DNA of 64,000 nt from Terfezia claveryi (Eukaryota; Ascomycota; Pezizomycetes; Pezizales; Pezizaceae): the NCBI GenBank assembly GCA_015179025.1, contig WHUX01000261.1, positions 1 to 64,000 on the forward strand, written 5' to 3'. The first letter of the stretch is position 1; each line of letters starts with the position of its first letter. Shown piece after piece: positions 46,277-57,488 of this stretch. The notes under the pieces were generated by a model. The model did no database searches and was not told the origin of the DNA. It saw only the letters and a program-made list of their open reading frames with translations. The position numbers and the translations under genes were made by a program.

Positions 46277-46899
46277 TGTCACAACCGTGTGCTCAGTTGC
46301 CCTCGCCATCACCTGCGATCGCAGGTGATGGGTCATTGCCATTGTTGTCTTTGTCATCACCTGAAATCGCAGGTAATGAGTTACCAGTATTGCTGCCCTC
46401 GGCATCACCTGCGACATAGGTGATGGGTTATTGTTATCGTTACCTTGCTTGGCTTCTGAGATAGGGATCTTGGGAAACTTATTTCCCCCATTGCCCTAAT
46501 AGAATTATGTATATATAGACCCTGTCCCTTGTACTGTCGTTGGATCCCTATCCAATGTCTTGTATACTCAATACAGGACCTTGCTTCTCCCAGTGCTCGT
46601 GCACCTCTCTTGTGCACCTCCTTGTCTCGTGAAACAGCTTTGCAGCCACAGCTGTCTCCTTCCGATACACGCAGCAACCGCTTCCGTGTATCTCTTGCCT
46701 CTTGCCCTTGTCCCCCATCCCAACCTTCCCCGGTCACACACGTAGTGTTCCTACATGTGTATTACTCTAGCCCTGCCCTTGCCTTGCCCCTAGCCTTTCC
46801 CCTGATCACATACGTAGTGCTCCTACGTATATCTTACCTCATTGCTGTCCTCGCCCCGGCATACCCCTTGGTTGCCTTGTCCCCGGAGCCCTCGTTACA
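46277..46899 (+). repeat. A6 5' LTR (623 bp)
   Basis: It starts TGTCACAACCGTGTGC and ends CTCGTTACA. U3 has three palindromic units. The first (46,307-46,330) is a perfect 24-bp palindrome with CACCTG-CGATCG-CAGGTG at its core. A TATATATAG box is near 46,510. CTACGTTGGATC follows the LTR. Confidence 0.9.
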
Positions 46900-46930
46900 C
46901 TACGTTGGATCTTTCAGACCAACCAGTATG

Positions 46931-48053
46931 ATGTCCACGAACATTCCACTACCCACTGATAGATTCGCAGCCTGGAGGGCGACTCCAATTCCATCAGACC
47001 CGACAGAACTATCAGCATACCGAAGAACTGTGATCAAAATATTTACAGAGACTTATGCTATTGGCAAACAACAAGGAGCAGACCTTCAGAAAGCCGAAAA
47101 GAAAATCTGAGAAGCCAAAGATGAAATAACCCTCCTTCGAGAAGATGCAGCAGAGGATAGGATAACCATCCGGAGACTGACTCGTGCCTTGGACCTGGCC
47201 GACGGTCCAAAGAACCAGAAAATAAAAGACCTACCAACCCTGCCCAAATTTAATGGGGACTGGGGCCGGTTACGAGCATGGAAGAACTCTGTGCAAATAA
47301 AACTCTCTGGGGACTCAGTGAAGTTCTCTACTGTCCACTACCAGCTCTCATACGTCTATGGCCTCCTAGAGGGTAAGGCTATAGACCAGGTACAGCCCTT
47401 CGTCAAGGCAACGGGGATTGATTTGGTAGATATCCCGGCACTAATAGTAATCTTGGACCGAGCCTTCGGGGACATGGATCCTAAAGAAACCGCCAGCAGG
47501 GCCCTGCGAGACCTCAAGCAAAAACACAACGAACTGTCAACCTATGTTGCCGAGTTCTCCAGGCTGGCAGCAGAGCTCAATTGGAATGACGAAGCCAAGC
47601 TTGACCAGTTCAAAGACGGGCTTACCTTCGAGCTGAAAAAGGCTCTGGTCTACTGCCCACCGACCAAGACCCTGGAGGAACTTATTGAGCAAGCTAGCTG
47701 GGTGGAACAGCAGACAGAGGCACTAAGAGCCCCACAAAAGACACTCCCAACCTCAACTCCCTGTACCCCCTTCCCGATTGCATGCACCCAACCCACACTG
47801 GTCAACAAGCCTGTACACCCCTCCCTAGTAGCAGGTGGAGCTGCCCCCTTGGACCTGTCAGCAGGTAGACCTTGTCTTACCCAGGAGGAAAGGGACCGTC
47901 GCTGCACTCAGGGTTTGTGCATTGCATGTGGAAAAGGGGACCATTTCATCGCAGCGTGTCCCCTCAGAAAAAACCGTTCGATGATTGCCCACGCCTTGCG
48001 AATCCAGGATCGAAGAGGTGGATGAGTCGGGAAAAGCCCTGTCCCTTGCATAG
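46931..48053 (+). pseudogene. A6 Gag, nearly intact
   Basis: This is the best preserved family A Gag. It starts MSTNIPLPTDRFAAW. A TGA at 47,108 interrupts a predicted coiled coil, then an uninterrupted frame runs to 48,023. It has the capsid core (LPTLPKFNGDWG, WKNSVQIKLSGDSVKF, LEGKAIDQVQPF, ELKKALVYCPPTKTLEEL) and a complete knuckle CIACGKGDHFIAAC near 47,920-47,965. A 2-base deletion near 48,000 shifts the last 20 codons. In the ancestral frame the stop would be TAG 48,051-48,053. About 370 residues is usual for such Gag proteins. Confidence 0.85.
48029..48035 (+). promoter_or_regulatory. Candidate -1 ribosomal frameshift heptamer G GGA AAA (family A gag-pol)
   Basis: The heptamer is in the gag frame (TCG GGA AAA), 15 bases before the gag stop at 48,051. 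The -1 frame is open from here through the protease. A1, A2 and A4 also have pol open in -1 at the same place, with decayed heptamers. A pseudoknot downstream was not established. Confidence 0.6.
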
Positions 48054-49390
48054 TCACTGACACTAGCAAGGGACCTGCATTAGGTCACCTGTCTTTGTCG
48101 TCTTTTTCTGTTCCTTCTATGTCTGTTGACAAGTCTCACCTATTTGGTGAGCATTTTGTTGTACCTATCACGATATCCTTCAATGGTAAAACACTCATCA
48201 TCTCAGCCCTCATAGACTGTGGAGCCTTTGGAATTGCCTTCGTCGACCAGACCATTGTCAGTAAGCATGCCATACCCACCTCTAAGCTCAAAACCCCCCA
48301 CCTCCTCAATGTCATTGATGGCCGACCTATCTCTTCTGGAGCCATCACCGATATCACATGTACTTCTGCCCAGATTGGGGACCACTCCGAAAGCCTCTCT
48401 ATGTTCGTTACAAAGCTCAAGTACCCAATTGTTCTCGGAATCCCATGGCTTAGAATGCATGATGTATCAGTCAGCTTTAGCTCTTATACTCTAAAGTTCA
48501 ATAGCCCTTACTGCAAAAACCACTGCGGAAATCCGAAAGCCACTACTACTAGATTATGTGCATTACCACCCCCTATTATCCACCAGTCCCAGGTGGTAAA
48601 TTCGACAGAACACCTTGACGCCACTGTCCCCTCCATTCCCCCTATTACCCTTGTTACTCTGATGTCCCCCACCAAACCCCTGGATATTAACTTCATCGGA
48701 GCAGGGGCTTTCGCTCATCTCACCGGAAGGTATAAGCTCAAGGCCCATACCCTCTCAATTTATGAGATCAATTTAGAGATTAACAAGACAAGGTCTAAAG
48801 ATAAGTGGAAATCCCTAGTCCCAGATGAATATCACGAGTTCATTGACCTATTCTCGGAAAAAGCAGTGGAGAAGCTGGCCCCCCATTGACCATATGACTA
48901 CACGATCCCGCTAATAGAAGGTAAAACCCCCCCCTATGGGCCCCTCTATGGAATGTCCCGTATGGAGCTGGAAGTCTTAAAGAAATACTAGGAAGAAAAC
49001 CTTAACAACAGCTTCATTCGCCATAGCTCCTCACCAGCGGGTGCTCCAGTACTGTTCGTGAAGAAATCGGATAGCTCTCTTCGGTTGTGTATTGATTATT
49101 GTGGCCTGAACGAAATAACAGTCAAAAACAGATACCCCCTACCTCTAATACAGGAGACATTAGCCAGGCTTTCCAAGGCGAAATGGTTCACCAAATTGGA
49201 CTTGCGAGGGGCGTACAACCTGGTATGGATCGCCGAAGGAGAGAAGTGGAAAACGGCCTTACGGACACGTTACAGCCACTTCAAGTACAACGTCATGCCC
49301 TTTGGCCTAACCAACGCCCCTGCCTCCTTCCAGCACTTCATTAATGACACCTTATAGGACTTTCTGGATGTGTTCTGCATGTCTTATCTC
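48036..49390 (+). pseudogene. A6 Pol: protease and N-terminal RT (cut by A7)
   Basis: The protease keeps LIDCGAFGIAFVDQ (Asp 48,214-48,216) in an open frame at 48,095-48,889. TGA then interrupts before [18 protein letters not shown] blocks are [34 protein letters not shown] and [20 protein letters not shown] at 49,058-49,357, then a TAG. The reading is cut just before the catalytic YxDD by the A7 LTR at 49,391. The rest of A6 pol is not downstream. Confidence 0.85.
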
Positions 49391-49872
49391 TGTAACAACC
49401 GTGTGTTCAGTTGTCATCACCTGCTATCCCTGGTGATGAGTTATTACCATTGTTGTCTTTGTCATCACCTGCGATCGCAGGTGATGGGTTATTGTTATCA
49501 TTACTTTGCTTAGCTTCCGAGATAGGGAAGCTTATTTTCCCCATTGCCCTGACCGAGTTATGTATATATAGAGCCTGTCTCTCATACTGTCATTGGATCC
49601 CCATCCAACATCTTGTATATCCAATACAGGACCTTGCCTCTCCCAGCGCTTGTGCACCTCCCTTGTGCACCCCCTTGTCTCATGCCCCTTGCCCACTGCC
49701 TCTCTCGCTTGTCTCGTGCCCATTGCCCACTGCCTCTCTCGCTCTCGCCCTTGCCCCTGTTCTAGCCTTTTCCCCTAGTCACACATATAGTGTTCCTACG
49801 TGAGTGTCACCCTAGCCTTACCCTTGTCTCGGCGTACCCCTTGGTCGCCTTGTCCCCAGAGCTGTCGTTACA
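49391..49872 (+). repeat. A7 5' LTR (482 bp)
   Basis: It starts TGTAACAACCGTGTG and ends TGTCGTTACA. It has two palindromic units. The second (49,463-49,486) is identical to the perfect 24-bp palindrome of A6. A TATATATAG box is near 49,562. It is inserted in A6 RT. The open frames at 49,411-49,803 are low-stop artefacts. Confidence 0.88.
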
Positions 49873-49908
49873 CTACGTTGGATCTTCTTGACCAACTGGT
49901 ACGCTGTC

Positions 49909-49966
49909 ATGTCCAGAACCCCTCCACCCGCTATCAGGTTTCAAACCTGGAGGAACTCCCCTATAC
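49909..49966 (+). pseudogene. A7 Gag start (truncated by B2)
   Basis: Only MSRTPPPAIRFQTWRNSPI remains before the B2 LTR begins at 49,967. No continuation of this gag is found after B2. Confidence 0.8.
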
Positions 49967-50647
49967 TGTAATGGAGAACGTTTGTTTCATTGCGTATATA
50001 ATTGATTATATACTTTTGTATTTCCTATATTACTACTATATCATATAACTAAGCCTCTCAGTTGAAGGACTAGCCGTCAACCACCTCCTATTGCTTTATA
50101 AACGTCCATAGCATGTGGAATTTGCCATGGGAAGTCCCATGGCACTTGCCATATGATGACACCCTCATTATGGACGTGTGACCTCTGTTTAAAGGCGTGT
50201 GAGTCATTACTATGGCCACATGACCATCGTTTATGGCGTGTGACTCATTACTATGGCCACATGACCCTTTTTGTACAGCGCACCACCTTCTGGTATGCCA
50301 CCCTTTATTGAATTTATTTCCTTAGTCATCAGATCTCAGAGGAGTATAAATAGGCTGCTGGATTCCCTCTGGAATCCACAGAAAGACAAGAAGCAACCAA
50401 GCAAGCATTCAGAGCAAGCAAGCCTATATTCCGATCAGATCAAGATCATATAGCTTAGATAGCACAAATCATATAAGATAGATTACACCAGTTAATTACT
50501 GTTCCCTTCAGGAACGTCCCACATAGTAATCTCCCTACCCTTCTGATGTCTTAGCTCAGCAGAACCGAAATACACGAACATCCGTGCCTACGGATATAGA
50601 TTGTATAAATGGTACCGAATGAATACTGTCTAGTACTATTCATTACA
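49967..50647 (+). repeat. B2 5' LTR (681 bp)
   Basis: It starts TGTAATGGAGAACG and ends ATTCATTACA. It carries tandem units with GTGACTCATTACTATGGCC, a TATAAATA box at 50,345-50,352 and a GAACCGAAATACAC block. A run of eight T follows the LTR. There is no adjacent TGG primer site. Confidence 0.9.
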
Positions 50648-51459
50648 TTTTTTTTAACTTACTTACCTAATCTTTACTCTTAAATCCAAGGCCTGATCAA
50701 CCTTTGGATACCTTCATTACACTCACGCAAGTGTATACAATTCGACACCAAAGTGCACATATAAAATCGATATCGTTATTCAATTAGCTAGCTAACAAAA
50801 TCCAACAAATGAGACATCAGACTCTCAACTGCAGTACATCAACAAAAGACTTAGAAGCAAGCTAAGCAGAGCTCTATCGGGCAGTGGTATCCCACATTAA
50901 ACAATCCTACCCTCATTCCCAACACTTTTCCCAATAAGATCGACAACTCATCTTGCACTCCTGGCAACCGCCATTACATCTGTACCTGTAAATCCAGTAC
51001 ACCATTGAAAAACCGGCCCCCCAGGTCCCAGGAATAATTGGTCTAAACAACTAAGTGTCACAATCCCAAGGCTCAAATCTCGCTGCCTCCACTGCAGCCA
51101 TTTCCTCCAGAAAAGAATTAACTCCATCAGAACCTTCCTTAGGCCCAGACATTTCTACCAATACCTCTGCGCCCCCAACGTCTACCTTAACACACCAATC
51201 AGAAAACGTGACACTCTTGCCGGAAGAACTAGAACTACATTCTAGACCAGTAGACGAAGAAAAACCAGGACCATAAGAAACATCAAGATCCTGACATCCA
51301 GCCTCACCAGCCTCGTGAGCCACCGAGCCAACAGAACTATCAGTCGAACGGAGATCATAAGGATCATCAGCCACCACACCATCAGCACAGAAAGGTGCCA
51401 AAGAAGAAAAGTAACTCGACGATCGTATCGCATAACTAGCTGCATTTGGTTGCGGACAG
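50648..51459 (+). other. B2 5' leader between LTR and gag
   Basis: About 800 bases precede gag. A short sense frame (51,055-51,276; SQGSNLAASTAA) ends at the same place in B2 and B4. An antisense frame (51,051-51,620 on the minus strand) matches the 135-residue antisense frame of B4. No known domain was found in either. Confidence 0.5.
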
Positions 51460-52890
51460 ATGACGAAATCAGACATAATGGCATCTGAACTTTGTAAGAA
51501 GACTAAGAGGTCGAGACGGTTAACTATGTTACCTGAAGATATTAAGAAATTATTAGAAGAAACTCCCAGAAAGACCAGATTTGTAGTTCTTAATATGGAA
51601 GGGGAAATAAATCTGCCCATGGATATAGAAATAGGAGAACCAGGTGGAGCAGGAACTAAACTATATTTTAGTATGGCTCTACCTCTCGCACCAGAAGAAT
51701 TTTGGGACAGACATCTTTCAACAATTGAGGAGATTTTGAAATATACTTGCTCAATGGGACATGCCCAGCAGTATCATCCTGATGATACTCGACTCTTAAT
51801 GGAAGCCGTAGTAAAACACTATTTATGGCTAACACCTCACCCATTCAAAGAAAAGGATTTAGAAATGAACGCATTTTTAAGCAAGGAATTAAAGAAACCT
51901 GTTGTTCCACTCTTAAGGAAACTGAATTGGGTAATAAATAACTGGGAAGAAATCATGGCTTTTATGATGAGCAGCACTCATCTAGAAGAATCAGCACATA
52001 CCGCGGAGGATTTTTTCAATCCTAGCAGAGAACTTCCAGGAGCGTTCCTGAGAACACCGAAAGATCAATCGAAAGGCAAAGGTCGAGCACCTGAGAGACC
52101 AGAAAGGAGGACTGGGTCAGCCAAAGAACCAAGCGACAAAAACCAACCACCAGAAGATATACAACTACTGGAAGACGATGACAATCTGGAAACAGGACCA
52201 GATCCACAAAAGCAGAAATCTCAAGGAGGAGGACGAGATCCCGATGATAGTGGAGATGACAGCTCGGACTCTGATAATGCATTGTTAGTTGCGAGTCAAC
52301 CTTTAGTTAGAAAGCCCCAACGAGGAAAATCGGTTGAACATCAACAATGGGAATCAACTACAGGAATAGTTACAGCAGGTAACCATAAAACAACGGATGT
52401 TTTAAGAGGAATAAAGATTGATCTACTAGAAAAGGTGAAAGGAGAAGACAAAAAATGGCAAGACTCACAATATTTTGACTCTTGGGCCATAGCAATGCAA
52501 CGTTGGTTGGTTCTAAAAAGGATAGATTTAGAAGGCACTTTAGCTCTAGAAATTGTTGGATTCAGAATGGAAGGAAGCGCACTTACTACTTATAATCAAT
52601 TCATCAGAGAAAAAGGGAAGGATGCTAAATTCTTCAGCTTTATGCTAGTACTAAGGGATTTTCTAATACCCTCCACTAGTAAAGATATTTCATGGAAACG
52701 ATGGGAGACAGCCACACCATACAAGGACGGACGTCACATGGGGATTAAACAGTTTGCCAATTGGCACACTGAAATGCAGATTAAATTAATCGACAAGATT
52801 AGTAAACAGTCAATATCGCAGGAAGTAAAAAGAAGGAAGTTTCTTAATCACCTGCCACATATATGTCGGCACATTAATTCCTTTAATTAA
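51460..52890 (+). CDS. B2 Gag (476 residues, open)
   Basis: The longest clean frame in the window. It starts MTKSDIMASELCKKTKRSRR, the same Met as in B4. It has an N-terminal domain (MEGEINLPMDIEIGEPGGAG), a charged low-complexity linker with DDSGDDSSDSDN near residues 265-275, and a capsid-like C-terminal domain (KKWQDSQYFDSWAIAMQRW, GRHMGIKQFANWHTEMQ). Alignment with B4 suggests that a 1-2 base loss near 52,858 shifts the frame, so the knuckle at 53,181-53,222 is separated. Gag would build the particle. The frame is open but expression is unknown. Confidence 0.8.
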   Translation: MTKSDIMASELCKKTKRSRRLTMLPEDIKKLLEETPRKTRFVVLNMEGEINLPMDIEIGEPGGAGTKLYFSMALPLAPEEFWDRHLSTIEEILKYTCSMGHAQQYHPDDTRLLMEAVVKHYLWLTPHPFKEKDLEMNAFLSKELKKPVVPLLRKLNWVINNWEEIMAFMMSSTHLEESAHTAEDFFNPSRELPGAFLRTPKDQSKGKGRAPERPERRTGSAKEPSDKNQPPEDIQLLEDDDNLETGPDPQKQKSQGGGRDPDDSGDDSSDSDNALLVASQPLVRKPQRGKSVEHQQWESTTGIVTAGNHKTTDVLRGIKIDLLEKVKGEDKKWQDSQYFDSWAIAMQRWLVLKRIDLEGTLALEIVGFRMEGSALTTYNQFIREKGKDAKFFSFMLVLRDFLIPSTSKDISWKRWETATPYKDGRHMGIKQFANWHTEMQIKLIDKISKQSISQEVKRRKFLNHLPHICRHINSFN

Positions 52891-53400
52891 AGAGGAATGG
52901 TCATATGATCAGCTCGTACATCAAGCGGAGTCATATAAAGCTTCAAAAAGGATATTGCCCCACCATCCATACTGAATACATCCCGATAACAATACCCTCG
53001 GAATGAAAATCAAAGTCACGGTCCACGCAGGGACCAGAATCAATGACAAAAAACAGGATTTAATCCTAGCAGCAATCCCAACTCCAAACCTAACACAGAA
53101 AATCGGAAGGACTCAGATTGGGACACCATCCAAAAAAATTGGATCAGAAGACGAAGATGCAATTAATTAGAGACAAGAAATGTCTATGGTGTTGGAACCC
53201 TGGACACTCCTACAAGGACTGTAGGAAACGAAAAAATAAGGTACCCATGCATAGAGCCGCACAAGATTTAGCTATGCCGATAGCCACCAGAGATAAAAAC
53301 AACAAGGATAAAATCAAGGAACGACCCTTGTCAAGACAGGTACCAGATTTTGCAAGGTATTCGTTAAAGCTAACGAATACCCTGCACTAGCTTTAATTGA
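52858..53400 (+). pseudogene. B2 Gag C-terminus with CCHC knuckle
   Basis: The frame continues after the shift with KEEWSYDQLVHQAESYKASK, which includes the empty site for hAT copy 2 near 52,900. It then reads ILAAIPTP and, in 53,118-53,390, the complete knuckle CLWCWNPGHSYKDC (CX2CX4HX4C). The perfect hairpin GGTATTCGTTA-AAGC-TAACGAATACC occupies 53,356-53,381. One further 1-base loss separates this from the protease. Confidence 0.78.
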
Positions 53401-56400
53401 TCTCCAAACAAAGGGAGGAGACTTAATTAATTCTCAATTCGTACACCTGTACAAAATACCGACTAGAAGTATTGAGAAGAAATCGTTAAGTACTACAATT
53501 AAAGACTCAAAAGGAACGATAGACAAAGCTTGTACTATCAAACTTGATTGGATAGGTTATGTAGAAAACGAACGTTCTATGTAGCTCATTTGACTGGATA
53601 GGACATGATACTAGGAGAACCTACTCTCAGCAAAGTGCGGGCAATAATTCTGCCCATCAGGAACCAGTTACTATCCACCGGAAAACATTCCTCGATTCCA
53701 GCTAAGTGTATGGAAGGGATCTAGAACCATGGCGAATGGTATAAGATCAGCGTATACACAGGTCAGCTGTGATCAGTCACAGATTATAGTGAACCAGATA
53801 ATTGGGAAAATATTAGTGACGTGGAAGAAACTGATTCAGAAAGAGAACTCGTGACAGCCGTTTCTATAGTACAGAAACAATTCAACCCGTAATGGAGTTT
53901 CTCTTATTATTTCCCAAGACAATTCCATAGGAATTACCGCCACTAAGAAAAATTAATCACTATTCAAACCAAAAGCAGGAGCTACTTGGATACCAAAATG
54001 GTGACCCTCAGGACATCAATTTAGACAACAAATCCATGACAAATTAGACGAAGAAGAAGCATCAGGTCGTATATATAGAGTAGAAAATGACACAAATGCT
54101 GTAGTCATGTTCACTATCCCTAAACGAGATAAACCGGAAGAAGCCAGACATGTCAATGACTATCGAGACCGCAATTTAGCTGTCGAACCAGGATCACACC
54201 CCATTGCCAGATATTAAGAAGCAATTGAACTAGTAGCGGAGAATCCCATTTGGACTAAGCTCGACTTAGCCATGGATTTTTTAATATCAGGAACAATAAA
54301 GAATCTGAGCAACACTCTACTTTTTTATGTACATAGGGATATTTCAGAAGTAGAGTTATGCAACAAGGGGATCGTAACGCACCTGCTACCATGGTTCGCA
54401 TTATCATGAAATTTTTAAGGACATGGTCTATAAAAATTTAATCATCTATATTGATGATATTATTATATTCTCTAAAACGTATGAAGACATGTAGAATTAT
54501 TGAAGAAAGTACTTCAACGTCTACAGGATGAGAAATTTTATCTCAAAGAAAGCAAATGCCAGTTCTTTACTCCAAGATTGGAAATCTTAGGACACATTTT
54601 AACATCAGATGGATTACATGTAGACCCGAAGAAGAGGACTACTATATTAACATTTCCAACTCCTACAAGAAAAAGGATCTAGAGGTTCCTTGGAATCGTT
54701 AATTATCTCAGCAGATTTATTCCTGACTTGGCATCATATGCAAGCACCTGTAGAACTGCAAGGAGAAACAAAGAAATGGGAATGGACAGATACTCATAAT
54801 GCAGTTTGAAAAACTAAGGAACTCATGAATTCCCCACATGTTTTAAAACCCTGGAATAATGAATCTACTGAACCCAAATATTTAGTCTGTGATGCTAGTG
54901 ATGTAGGACTAGGATCTTGGATAGGTCAAGGACCGTTAACCACATCAGACCATCATGCTTCCACTCTAGAAAATTTAATCCAGCACAACTCAATTATCCT
55001 ACCTTTCAAAAGGAATTATTAGCAATTATTGACTCATTAAATTTTTTGAAGCACAATTAAGAGGTCACAAGTTCACTATCCTTACAGACCACAAACCATT
55101 AGTAACCTTCCATACTCAAACGCCGCTGCCAGAAATTGAGGCGATGGCAAGATTACCTAATGGAATTTGATACAGATATACAGCAACCAAGGAAAGGAAA
55201 ATTTGATAGCAGACGCTCTATCAAGGAAGCATAAATACTTGGACACTCCACCACCGAGGACGATTATATCTCCAACAGCATCGATCCTCCTAACCATACC
55301 TACAACCGCAACATCTCTACCAATCTTTAAGAACTTTCCACTACAGAAACCTCTACTCAGAACAATATGTTTTCTGCGGAGCTATCAATTTCAAGCATGT
55401 CGACTGCGACTTCAAAAATGTCGTGGAAGAGCCGAAGAACTTGGACACCATATCTTCTGTCCATACTTCGAGGCATCCAGGATGAAGAAAGCGAATATGA
55501 TATGATGAAGGAAGAAGAGTCCTCAGACGACGAGACTCTATCCACCATACCAGAAGAAGTTTTCAGCGGGTATGATCGTGTACCCAATATAAACAAGAAC
55601 AAACCTTAACAGTTCTTGGACTAAGATATAGGCCTCCATCTTCTGAAAACATTCAACAAAAATCTCTCTCTCCCAAGAAGCGAAGGAAATTGCTATCGAC
55701 TTGGCTCATAGCAATTGGCAACAATACAAAAGGATGCACTGGTCTTTTGCCATGATTTTTACTGTCCAGTTCATGGCAGCTCCCACGCCATAACAACCGC
55801 ATGTTCACCATCGAAACATGTGCAATCTGCAACACCACGGACATGGCAGTTTGAACTGTGACCTGACAGCCTCAGTTCTTAAGAAGGAGAAGGAATTCCT
55901 TACGACTCGTATTGGCATATCGTATCGCAAATGAGCCTCAAAAGGAACTAGCACCAGTACAATAAACGCCAGCTTATCCTAAGCTCTCAGCCGCGAAGAA
56001 GCTATCCAGAAAATCGGAGAATGGGCAAAAAGATGGATTACCAACAAGCGACACGACCTACTCTCCAACCCAGCATTCAGTTCAGTAACCCTACCGAACA
56101 GATGACAACCGACAAATGGAACAGGAGATCATGATACTCCTGTTGCCCCACAACAACCATGGAATGCACCTCAACAACCAGCTGCAACCGCTAGCAGCAG
56201 TAATGCAATTCCAATCAACACCGCTGCCGTCACTACTCGTTCTAAAAAGGAGTACTATTGACGAAGATTTACCCTCTTTCATTCAAGTTAACCTGACCTC
56301 CACCTCATATATAATACTTTTCATATCAGCAAACTCAAACCCTACTATAAAAACAATCCTACCCAGTTCCCTCACAGACAATCTCAGGAACCAGGACCAA

Positions 56401-56780
56401 TTCAAGAAGATCGTTATAAAGTTGAAAATATATTAGAATTTAGAACAGCTCCTCGAACTAGAGAAAGACAATATAAGGTCAGATGGCTAGGATACTCTCC
56501 TAAATATAATTCCTAGGTAAATGCCAAGGAAATCACCACCGAAATTCTTCAAGACTTTTGGACTACCGGAAGTATGGAAGATACATTCAAGAGACATCTA
56601 AGGACTAAAGGAAAACAAGGACCACGAACCAGAGATGAGACCCAAGCTCTCATCCAACAAGAACGAGATAGAATCATGAGTCAAGGAAACACTAAGGATA
56701 TTTACGTTAATGCTAATGTATTAACAATGTATCAAATCTTAGGACGTATGGAAACCAATGTAGCAGAACGAAAGAAGTAA
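53383..56780 (+). pseudogene. B2 Pol relic lacking the integrase core
   Basis: Protease ALIDLQTKGGDLINSQF starts near 53,390 (Asp 53,399-53,401). RT spans about 53,930-54,760 in broken frames with YIDD at 54,447-54,458. RNase H starts near 54,876 (YLVCDASDVGLGSW). The linker after ADALSRKHKYLDTPP (55,210) includes the zinc-finger module at 55,754-55,862. At about 56,286 the reading jumps to the integrase C-terminus. The chromodomain is at 56,410-56,573 (RERQYKVRWLGYSPKY), then a basic tail in an open frame (56,574-56,780) ends NVAERKK. Confidence 0.83.
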
Positions 56781-56808
56781 GGATAGGAAATCCTTCTATG
56801 TGGGGAAG

Positions 56809-57488
56809 TGTAATAGAGAACGTTGTTTCATTACTTATATAATTGATTATATACTTTTGTATTTTCTATATTACTACTATGTTATGTAACTAAGCCTCTC
56901 GGTTGAAGGACTAGCCTTCTACCACCTCCTATTGCTTTATAGGCATCCATAGCACGCGGAATTTGCCATGGGAAGTTCCATGGTACTTGCCATATGAAGA
57001 CACCCTTATTATGGCCACGTGACCTCTGTTTAAGGCGTGTGACTCATTACTATGGCCACATGACCATCCTTTAAGGTGTGTGACTCATTACTATGGCCAC
57101 ATGACCCCTTTTATACAGCGCACCACCTTCTGGTGTGCCACCCCTTATTGTATTTATTTCCTTAGTCATCAGATCTCAGAGGAGTATAAATAGGCCGCTG
57201 GATTCCCTCTGGAATACACAAGAAAGAGAAGAAGCAACCAAGCAAGCATACAGAGCGAGCAAGCCTATATTCTGATCAGATCAAGATCATATAGCTTAGA
57301 TAGCATAAATCATATAAGATAGATTACACTAGTTAATTACTGTTCCCTTCGGGAATATCCCACATAGTAATTTCCCTACCCTTCTGAGGTCTTACCTTAG
57401 CAGAACCGAAATACACAAACGTCCGTGCCTACGGATATAGATTGTATAAACGGTACCGAATGAATACTGTCTAGTACCATTCATTACA
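56809..57488 (+). repeat. B2 3' LTR (680 bp)
   Basis: It starts TGTAATAGAGAACG and ends ATTCATTACA, with a TATAAATAGG box near 57,186. It differs from the 5' LTR at many positions, so the two are old or come from different events. Confidence 0.9.

Larger units (their letters stand above)
49967..57488 (+). mobile_element. B2: family B Ty3/gypsy chromovirus, integrase core deleted
   Basis: LTRs of about 680 bp at 49,967-50,647 and 56,809-57,488 enclose a leader, an intact gag, protease, RT, RNase H and zinc-finger linker. The reading then jumps at about 56,286 into the integrase C-terminus and chromodomain. Relative to B4, about 1.4 kb including the integrase core is missing. GTGGGGAAG precedes the 3' LTR as purine tract. 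The flanks (TATAC and AGTAC) are not a convincing target duplication, and the A7 gag does not resume on the right. Confidence 0.9.

Noticed and set aside
53120..53150. Run of seven A before the family B knuckle as a slippery site
   Set aside because: B2 and B4 differ by a 1-base indel here and need opposite shifts to reach the knuckle frame. Decay explains it better.
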